The translations under genes and the position numbers were made by a program. Shown in pieces: positions 56,901 through 64,000 of a DNA stretch of 64,000 nt. The stretch spans positions 5,996,727-6,060,726 of the forward strand of contig CM073327.1 of assembly GCA_037043015.1 (NCBI GenBank). The letters run 5' to 3'. Every line of letters begins with the position of its first letter. The first letter of the stretch is position 1. The notes beneath the pieces are model-generated. The model ran no database searches, had not been told where the DNA came from, and saw only the letters and a list, made by a program, of their open reading frames with translations. This stretch comes from Bryum argenteum. Lineage: Eukaryota; Streptophyta; Bryopsida; Bryales; Bryaceae.

Positions 56901-57759
56901 TCTGTCTTTTGCATACATAATGGCAGTTCAGGCAAAAACTATAGAGGTGGCACCTCCGGACAAGGGAAGGGTGTTGTGGCCGGACAAGTCCTCCAGTGTC
57001 TATCTCACGGTTTTCTTGTGTTGTTTTGTATAGGGCAATTACCCACAACCAGGGTGATATGAAAATAAATCTCTCGATGAGGAGGTCTGGCTCCGCCTTC
57101 CGAGGAGGGGGATTTATTTTCATATTATCAGAGGAGGCGGTGATTGATCGACGTAAACCGTGCCTTATTAACAAGAATTCATCGAGGAATTGAATGAGAA
57201 GTGGCTCTGTGGATGAATTCCCGTAGTCCCCGTATGGGAGGAAAATACCGCGTAACCAAAGATTACGGGCCATAACCTGCCCACCAAATGAATGGGGATT
57301 TCTGCGGCAAGTGTTTATGTAGGATGGAAGGGGGAGGGATTTTTATACCTTGTTTTTTTTTTTTTTTTTTTTTTTTTTTTCCACCACTAATTAGTATGGG
57401 CTAAAAGATTTTTTTTTTAATTCAATTTTTTTTAAAAAATAATATATATATATATATATATAATAATAAAATTGGAGGAAGACAATTGAGTTGATTCCAA
57501 CTTTCTGCAATTTTCATAAGATTTTTTTGGAGATTGAATGATTTTTTTAACTAAAAATTTATCATGCCGCTATGAGGGATAGTTTAATTACTTTTAGAAG
57601 TTTTAAACTGTAGTTATGCTAGGGAACCCAAGAGGAGCCCCTAGATATTGAAAATAATCAGTGCGGCACCTTCCTCGCCGCTCTTGCGACTCGGAATGAT
57701 GTCCTGCTCTTTATTTTCTATAACTAGGGTTCCTTTTGAGTTACCTAGTACGTTTCGGT

Positions 57760-58460
57760 GGATCCATTAACCCCTAAAGTGGACTAGCCTCAAAATTGTT
57801 GTAAAGTCTCAATAATGCCAAAATCTACCCTCTTTTGATGTAAGGTGAAAAATTTCAAAATTTTGAATATACTTAGGGATGTAACAGTAGGATCTAGTAC
57901 CTAACTTGTATGTACATGTGTATATTAAATCTCAAATCCAAATTGTTTACCATTTGTGAGATCATAGGAAGAGAAACAAGTTATTTGTGAGCCAAAAAAA
58001 CCATTTTGGTAGAAAATGAGACTTGAAGCTATTGAGTTAGGAACATGAATATGCAATTTTTACCCTCATGCGACCTTTAAAACCTAAGGAAATGCTCGAT
58101 TGTTCACTTGGAAGTAGGCCGATCTTTGACAATAAAAATGTCATGTGAAGGATAATATCTCAATTTTTGGTGAATTTTTGCATTTAATGCGATTTGATTG
58201 ATTTTGGGCAGATTTTGAGAATGAAAAGAGCATATACCTCAATTTGGGGAAATTTCAAATAGTGTTTTCAAACTTTGACTGTGAATATCTCCTAATGTAT
58301 AAGGAATCTTGAAGGCACGAAATGACTTTTTGGAAAGATATGGAAAAACTCTACAATGTGCCAAAGTAACAACTGCATATGGTTTAAATTTAGTAACTAA
58401 CAGCGTGACCAAAGTCAACTTGAACATTATGTGGTTGATTTTGATTGTAGGGGTTAAATT
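57760..58460 (-). repeat. Dispersed repeat R2, copy 3 (inverted)
   Basis: The reverse complement of this stretch parallels 42480-43020 and, for its right part, 36830-37090. The 58430-58460 end (GGTTGATTTTGATTGTAGGGGTTAA) corresponds to the start of copy 1. Confidence 0.6.
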
Positions 58461-58999
58461 AGTTGAGTATTTACATTTGCAATCTCAAGTGCGACAAAGA
58501 GAGTATATTGCAAGTGCATAAGATAATGAAACATATATTTATTATTTACATGTTGACTTGACCAAGTGCAAGCATTGAACACAAATCACCCAATATTCAT
58601 AAAATGGGAATTATACTATGCCAAAATGGTTCAAAATTCCTCTATATTCATGTAAATTCTCAAAAAATCATTAAAAAAACTAAAAATGCAAAGCCAAAGA
58701 AATCTCCACAAAATAGTGAAAATACCATAAATCCTCTTTGAACCTTTATGATTTATCATAATAATGTTAAAATTCCAAGATAAAAAATCTCTTATACTAT
58801 CATTTGAAAACATGGCATTTCAATATTGTATATCAAACTCATAATTGATTATGTTCTTTAACCCCTAAGAGCCCAATCGACCATTTTATGATCGATCCAG
58901 AATTTTGATAAGTTGGGAACCACATCCAATTTACAAAACCCTGTTTGGATTCATAGATTGTTCAGAATAAGTCTTCAAACACAAACAGGGCAAAGTTTT

Positions 59000-59318
59000 T
59001 TTAGTGTAAGAAAACTTACTATTTTGAGAAACTAATAAGGTTCCTCATAGGTTACTTGTTGTAAGAGTCTAGCTGTCAAAACAAGCAAAAACTACAAAAG
59101 AAATATATTGATCCAAGACTTAGGTTTACAATGAATAAGAGTCCCTTATATACTAATCTCTTGGCTCAACTGCCGAGGCTATACTTTAGCTCTCTCATCC
59201 GAGGCTATACTTTAGCTCTATCGCCGGCGCTATACTTTAGCTCTCTTCACAAGTTCCATTTATAAAATTAATAGCGAGTGAACATCCGAGCTTATCAACG
59301 AGGCCTTGGCCCACGACA
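59000..59318 (-). repeat. Probable 3' LTR of a second Ty3/gypsy element
   Basis: Read on the minus strand it starts TGTCGTGGGCCAAGG at 59318, directly after a purine-rich stretch (GAGGAGGAGGAGGATGAGG). It contains three copies of GCTATACTTTAGCTCT (59178-59193, 59204-59219, 59229-59244 on the plus strand) and a TATA box (TATATAAG on the minus strand, 59152-59145). The left end, near ...CTTACA at about 59000, is a guess because the partner LTR lies outside the window. Confidence 0.55.
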
Positions 59319-59646
59319 AATGCCTCATCCTCCTCCTCCTCATGTCTTTGATAAATTAACAAGTGTCATACAAGAGAATGTGCCCAAGGAATATCAAGAT
59401 TTCCACGCGCGCAAAATAAGCGCTCGTAATCGCTCTAAGGCCATGACATTTTGAAATTGGCAAACAGTGTTCCCAAGAGGCTCCGCCATCCCGTCCACTT
59501 TACAAGTAGTTGCTAACCGCGCCACGACGTCGATGTTGCAACACTCTTTCAACAAAGATACTCGTCCCTCGCTAGTGGATGCCTCCGAAAGCGGATTGCT
59601 CAAAACAACACCGGCCATTATCACGAGGTAGTTGGGAAGGCAACGG

Positions 59647-59820
59647 ATCCTCAACCGCCTTCTTCACTAAACTCACATGAAAAAACAGGGATGAATACCG
59701 ACGGTGTATTCAAACGAACCGCATGTGTACCTAAGCAAACGGATCCTCACCGCCTTCTTCACTAAACTCACATGAAAAAACAGGATGAATACCTGACGGT
59801 GTATTCAAACGAACCGCATG
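59647..59820. repeat. About 88-bp tandem duplication in the second Ty3/gypsy element
   Basis: ATCCTC(A)ACCGCCTTCTTC and the following 75 bp occur at about 59648 and again at about 59740 with a few single-base gaps. The duplicated unit is the end of the integrase C-terminal coding region. Confidence 0.85.
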
Positions 59821-60069
59821 CACACTCACGCACTCCAATACACGATAAGGAAGAGCAATCCAATCAAGCTTCGATTGGCGGGACGTGTTGATGTTCTTCA
59901 ACTTCAACCACACACGATCACCCGGACGAAAATCCTCGCCACCGAAATACGTCGCAGATTTGATCGACGTTTGAGTCTCTTCGCGAATGGCCATTGCCGT
60001 TGTTGCCGCTTCACTTGAATTACGCCAATCTTCCAACAAGCTTGCGTCCTTTTTCGCCGCCGGTGACAA
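59731..60069 (-). pseudogene. Integrase C-terminal region of the second Ty3/gypsy element
   Basis: The frame contains FRPGDRVWLKLKNINTSRQ, LDWIALPYRVLECV and TPSGIHPVF, the post-core segment with the GPY/F-like position altered. It ends shortly after, without a recognisable chromodomain. Confidence 0.75.
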
Positions 60070-60167
60070 CGAAGAACCCGCTTCCTCGGTATAGTAATAT
60101 TCATGACCGAATGATGATAACCGTGAGTCATAAAAATGCAGACATACCTATAGATCGCGACACACGA

Positions 60168-61243
60168 TTATTCAACGCCATCATCGCGATCGGCAAATCG
60201 AAAAGCCCAATCTTCTTGCTCAAATGTCGTTAAAATACGAAGATATGTTTCAAGCTCTTGATTCGCCCTCTCTCTGTTGCACCATCTGCCTCCGGATGGA
60301 AAGTCGCCGACAACCGACGCGTAATCTTCATCAATCTGCATACTACTGGCCCAAAGCAGACTAACAAATTGACTACCACGATCCGACACAATTGCTGCAG
60401 AATCCGCGATCTTAAAACTTGCTCTAAAAGTTTGTGAGCCACATCAAGCGCATTTAATTGTCTTCATAGGACAACAATGATAGATTTGGACAAATGATCC
60501 ATCACAACCATGATATTTGTGCAGATCGCCGCCAGCGCCAATCCGTAATAAAATCAATAGAGAGTTCACCCAAATCCGTGCTGAATTGGCAAAGGTTTTA
60601 AAGAACCTCGCTTCGCTTCTCCCGCCAAAATCTTCGATTTTCCACACACGCTGCGCCCGCATAAATCTCCGAACATCTTGTGTCAACCTGCGCCACGATA
60701 TTCACGCGCAATCAAGTCACGCTGCACTTCTCACGACCTGGATGTCCTGCTAGTGGTGAATCATGAGTAGATTGGATCAAACGCGCGTCCGAAGAGGTTC
60801 GCGCGCGAATCCATATTCGTCCACGCCAACGCAATCGACGACCAATCTACGTAACACTCACTAATCGCGATAGGTAAGCCCCATTCTTTAGGTAGTCGGC
60901 GCCACCATCCATAACCGCCGCATCTTCCAATAACGATGATTTGTTTGCGGCAACATCCCATAACGCAATCATCTCTCTCAATAAAAATGGACATATGGGA
61001 CGCGGCCATTATCGACTCAGAAGCGAGCTTTTTTCTCTCGATCGCATCACCATCTCGCGATCCATGCGATTTAGCGACAACCTTCAAAGCGCTTATCATC
61101 TCCGTCTCAAAAGTTCGATGATATCGATTCACGATTCGATTATCATCTCGTGTTATTGTAAGATCATGTTCCCGACGAGAAAGTGCATCCGATTGAACTT
61201 GATCCTCGCTGCGCTTGTCTTTCGATCTCAAAGTCAAAATCAT
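60168..61243 (-). pseudogene. Integrase core and zinc module of the second Ty3/gypsy element
   Basis: From right to left: SDALSRREHDLTITR marks the RNase H/integrase junction (about 61200-61160); the His/Cys zinc module is badly altered; DVRRFMRAQRVW and PARIWVNS fragments follow; the catalytic core shows SDRGSQFVSLLW near 60385 and ATERANQELE-like pieces. At least three frame changes separate these. Confidence 0.75.
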
Positions 61244-61539
61244 TCAACTCAGAGGCCCAACGATTTCGCTTTCTCGCTCAAATGTTGCTTCTTCCGAAAA
61301 TAAGCCAAATGCGATGATCCAACTCACTTCAAAATGTTGGCCAACAAGAATGTACGCCACTCGCGGATGCAATGTACAATCAAGCAAGATTTCCTTGTCA
61401 TGAATCGGATAATTGGACTCACGGATCGTTGTGTTTCTTCGAGAAATAAGAAACCGCGACGCCAAAGTCCGTCCACCTTTTGCATTAAGGTGTCACCAAC
61501 AAAGATAACCAGAGGAATCACATTCAATGGTTGTTTCAA
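61244..61539 (-). pseudogene. RNase H remnant of the second Ty3/gypsy element
   Basis: Segments SNYPIHDKEILLD and LVGQHFEV, in different frames with another HDKE-like copy, are typical of Ty3/gypsy RNase H. Confidence 0.7.
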
Positions 61540-61599
61540 ACCCGAGTCCCATTTAACGAAAGACCGCGCATTTAATTAACGCCTCCTTCAATCGATCAA

Positions 61600-62420
61600 A
61601 GGCATGTTGACATTTCGATGTCCAATGGAAAGGTTGATCTTTCCGCATTAGTCGAGAAGAGGCCTCGCAATGTTAGAATATCCATCTATGAATTGTCGAT
61701 AATAATTGCGAAAAACCTAAAAATCCATGAACTCCTTTCACTTTTGTTGGCGGCTCCCATCGACGAATTGCTTCAAGTTTTCTTTGATCACCGCAAACCC
61801 CAACCGGTCTTCACAAAATATCCAAGATACTTAATAGCGCCTGCTTAAACTCGCTCTTATCAAAATCAAGTTGAAGTCCTCACAAGCGAACTTACGGATG
61901 ATCCTCGAAATCGCATCACGATGTTCTTTTTGAGATTACCATAGATCACCACGCCATCAATATACGCGAGCAAAGATATATCCAATTCGTCACAAGATCC
62001 AATTGATATATCAAAAAAGTTGCGCAGTGCGCTACCGTCACCCAAACGGCGCGACTAACCACTCATATAAGCCAAAACGCGTGTTTTGAACGCCGCCTTC
62101 CACTCGCCACCTTCTTTCACACGTATCCGACGAAACGCAGAGATTACATCAACCTTGAGATATATTTGGGTCAGCAAAGAATGGATCTTAACGCCTCATC
62201 AATGCGCTGGAATCGGATAGTCGCCCTTCCGATCGATCTCGTTCAATCGCCGATAGTCAACACGTAATCGCAATCCTCCGCCAGGTTTCTTCATCACAAA
62301 TATGACCGAGCCGCTGCAGTGAATTACTTACGCGAATAAATCCATTATCCAACAACTCCGTAAGGGTCTTGCGAAAACTAATAATTGATCCTCGACATCC
62401 GATACAACGGCGTACGGCGG
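61600..62420 (-). pseudogene. Reverse transcriptase remnant of the second Ty3/gypsy element
   Basis: On the minus strand GGLRLRVDYRRLNEIDR lies near 62280-62230. The active-site loop at 61964-61953 reads YIDG, so the second catalytic Asp is lost. IKYLGYFV follows near 61825. Many stops separate these blocks. Confidence 0.75.
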
Positions 62421-62804
62421 GGATGTCATCATTAGTCTTCCTTCAATAAGATTGATCTCGTGATCAACTCCTTTCCTATGCAAAAAGAACGACTTTCAGA
62501 TCTTGTCGATTAAAAGCGCCAATAATTGGCGTGAGCCAGTCGAGCATGTTGTGCGGGTCCCCTATACACCTTTCTTGTCAGAGCGCTCCTGATGTCAACC
62601 AAGTTCTGGCACTAAAACCTCTACTCTGCTTCACCGCTTCTCGCAGTTTGAATCACTCATGACGATCTCTCAGATTGGCTCCAACGTAATCGGGCCGAGT
62701 CTTCACAATCATCTTGAAAGGTTTTGAACGCAAACCTCTTCTTTAGCAAGGCCGAACACTCAGATCATGCCGCCCCATCCAACCTTTTCCCAAGATTATA
62801 TCAT

Positions 62805-63101
62805 CTATCCGTCCCGGAATAACATAGGCAACAATCTTCTCCTCATACCATCAATATCGCCATAAAATTTGCAATTTGGCAAATCATAGGCCGCTTTTTC
62901 ATTGTCGTAATTTCGCTCCAAAGATCTAGGTTGAATAGATGACGATCCAACCCTCTCCGTCGAACAAATTGCTGCATACGCTTCAAAAGCATTGGCATCC
63001 GTAATCACACAAAGACGAGTAGATATAATTGAGTTTATTAAAACATCAACATACATACCACCCATGTCTAAGTTGTCTCCTGATTTCTTCAACTTTGACA
63101 A
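62805..63101 (-). pseudogene. Protease-region remnant of the second Ty3/gypsy element
   Basis: A 98-codon frame between the gag-like and reverse-transcriptase parts contains DVLINSIISTRLCVITDANA and CKFYGDIDG. Its position and the alternating hydrophobic pattern suggest the retropepsin region; the catalytic Asp-Thr/Ser-Gly is not visible. Confidence 0.4.
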
Positions 63102-63401
63102 CCCGCTCCACGCCTCCGATCGAGTCTTATGCCGGAAGTCGCTGCGTTTTCCGACTCTACATCGTAGTCACTACTCTCCATCTCTTTGACCTCCTCTATC
63201 TTGACATTGCTTCTTCTTTCTCATCATCACGCGCACTATCGAAGTTTTATCCGCGCTCTTCTTTCTTCTTCTTCTCATTGCCTTCACTCTTGCTTTTGAT
63301 GAATAAATCGTTTGACGGTGGCCGCTTCAAACACAAAAACAAATGGTCCTCTTGGCGACACCGTTGTTGTTCCTCCAAAGTCGACGCGTCTCGAAGCTTG
63401 C

Positions 63402-64000
63402 TTATTTGGACCAGAGGCATCCAATCCATCTCATCTCCATCCGCCATACGCGATTTGATGTCGCGATCGGAGTCGCACGACGACTTTCCGATATCGCAAA
63501 GAATCGCTTTGAGAGTCGACCACCAACAAAGCTTGACAAACATATCATAATCGATGTCGCTATAGGTCCAATCATCGCGTTGCATCTCTCGAAAGTTGAG
63601 AGACCGCGAAGATATCTTATCTTCACCATATCCGGAACCATGGTAAGTTGACTCTCACCAAGCTCCTTCTCAAACTTGGGCAAGAATGTTGCGAATGACT
63701 CCCTACCCGCTTCATTGCTTGAAGCCGATTCAATGCTCATTTCTTTGATTCGGTCGATGTAAACGTCAAGATGTTGAATAAAAGTCGCCGCATTGCAACC
63801 ACGTTGATTTTGGTAGAAAGATACTACCATCATCCGCGCCTTCGCGTCCATCCTCGAAAAACAAGTATGCGGCTGATCTTGAGGTGTACCAAGATACCCC
63901 ATCAATTCAAGCTTGTTATCCGCTTCGACCTTCCATATCGGGTAGCCCTTGCGACTCCCCGTCAACTTTGAAATATCCGCAATCGCTTGCGCAATGCGAC
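63402..64000 (-). pseudogene. gag-like region of the second Ty3/gypsy element (partial at the window edge)
   Basis: A 187-codon frame (63965-63402), open to the window edge on its upstream side, includes CFSRMDAKARMMVVSFYQNQ and RDSFATFLPKFEKEL-like text, a helical capsid-like composition of the kind seen in Ty3/gypsy Gag proteins. After about 63600 the frame is probably shifted. Confidence 0.55.

Larger units (their letters stand above)
53420..58950. other. Gene-poor repeat-rich region
   Basis: It contains dispersed repeat R1 copy 2 (53613-53935), a GC-richer patch (55800-57300) with non-matching frames on both strands, a poly-T tract (57352-57380), a short (TA)n run (57443-57462) and dispersed repeat R2 copy 3 (57760-58460). 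A 15-bp inverted repeat ATATGAAAATAAATC/GATTTATTTTCATAT flanks a 38-bp loop at about 57057-57124. I recognise no gene. Confidence 0.55.
59000..64000 (-). mobile_element. Second Ty3/gypsy retrotransposon, decayed, running off the right edge
   Basis: Minus-strand order from 64000 leftward is gag-like, protease, reverse transcriptase, RNase H, integrase, C-terminal integrase module, purine tract and LTR. Nearly every domain is broken by small deletions and stops. It is clearly a different family from the element at 3276-9836: the LTR is shorter and different, and I see no chromodomain. The 5' LTR is beyond 64000. Confidence 0.85.

Noticed and set aside
57057-57124. Hairpin with 15-bp arms as a possible microRNA precursor
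   Set aside because: The arms are short and the loop does not show the bulged duplex typical of plant precursors; no supporting evidence.
55811-57273. GC-richer patch with several 80-190 codon frames, possible pseudogene
   Set aside because: I could not assign any frame to a family; left as unassigned DNA.

Overview
The window looks like nuclear DNA of a land plant. Genes have short GT-AG introns, AT-rich non-coding DNA separates them, there are interstitial TTTAGGG repeats near 19.4 kb, and several families are plant-specific: a PP2C/cyclic-nucleotide-binding/kinase protein, a GTD-binding (DUF593) protein, a plant-type Tim17-SAM protein and a plastid-type MATE carrier. The canonical-chromodomain Ty3/gypsy element and general style would fit a bryophyte or lycophyte, but the sequence alone does not fix the lineage.

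Region 1 (about 0.75-19.5 kb) is the unusual part. It is saturated with about 30 copies of a 19-bp palindrome (two 9-bp half-sites related to TATCGGCTG around one central base). Six copies form a perfect 29-bp-period array inside intron 1 of a large minus-strand gene (here gene A). Gene A reads from 14832 down to about 2571. Its exons join in phase; it carries a ParB/sulfiredoxin-like segment, a long unrecognised middle, an acidic Pro/Ser/Glu-rich linker and an FCP1/NIF-type HAD phosphatase-like end. A chromodomain Ty3/gypsy retrotransposon (3276-9836, 5-bp target duplication GAGGT) sits inside its last readable exon; the reading frame continues exactly across the insertion. Divergent from gene A lies a decayed plus-strand gene (about 16.2-18.5 kb) of the DUF7869 type. 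The whole region resembles one large composite mobile or selfish locus with a nested retrotransposon.

Region 2 (19.5-52.3 kb) is ordinary host territory: a 15-exon PP2C-CNB-kinase gene (21034-27432, +), a MATE carrier (29319 to about 32315, -, with one apparent frameshift), an SDR dehydrogenase (38120-40445, -, 6 exons), a Tim17/Tim22/Tim23-SAM protein like HP30 (44203-46486, -, 6 exons) and a single-exon GTD-binding coiled-coil protein (49388-52264, -). A 130-bp CACTA-type MITE and several dispersed AT-rich repeats lie between them.

Region 3 (52.3-64 kb) is gene-poor repeat DNA followed by a second decayed Ty3/gypsy element on the minus strand, which runs off the right edge. Exon joins were worked out by hand from GT-AG signals, phase and family resemblance. 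Family names come from recognition of motifs, not from a search.
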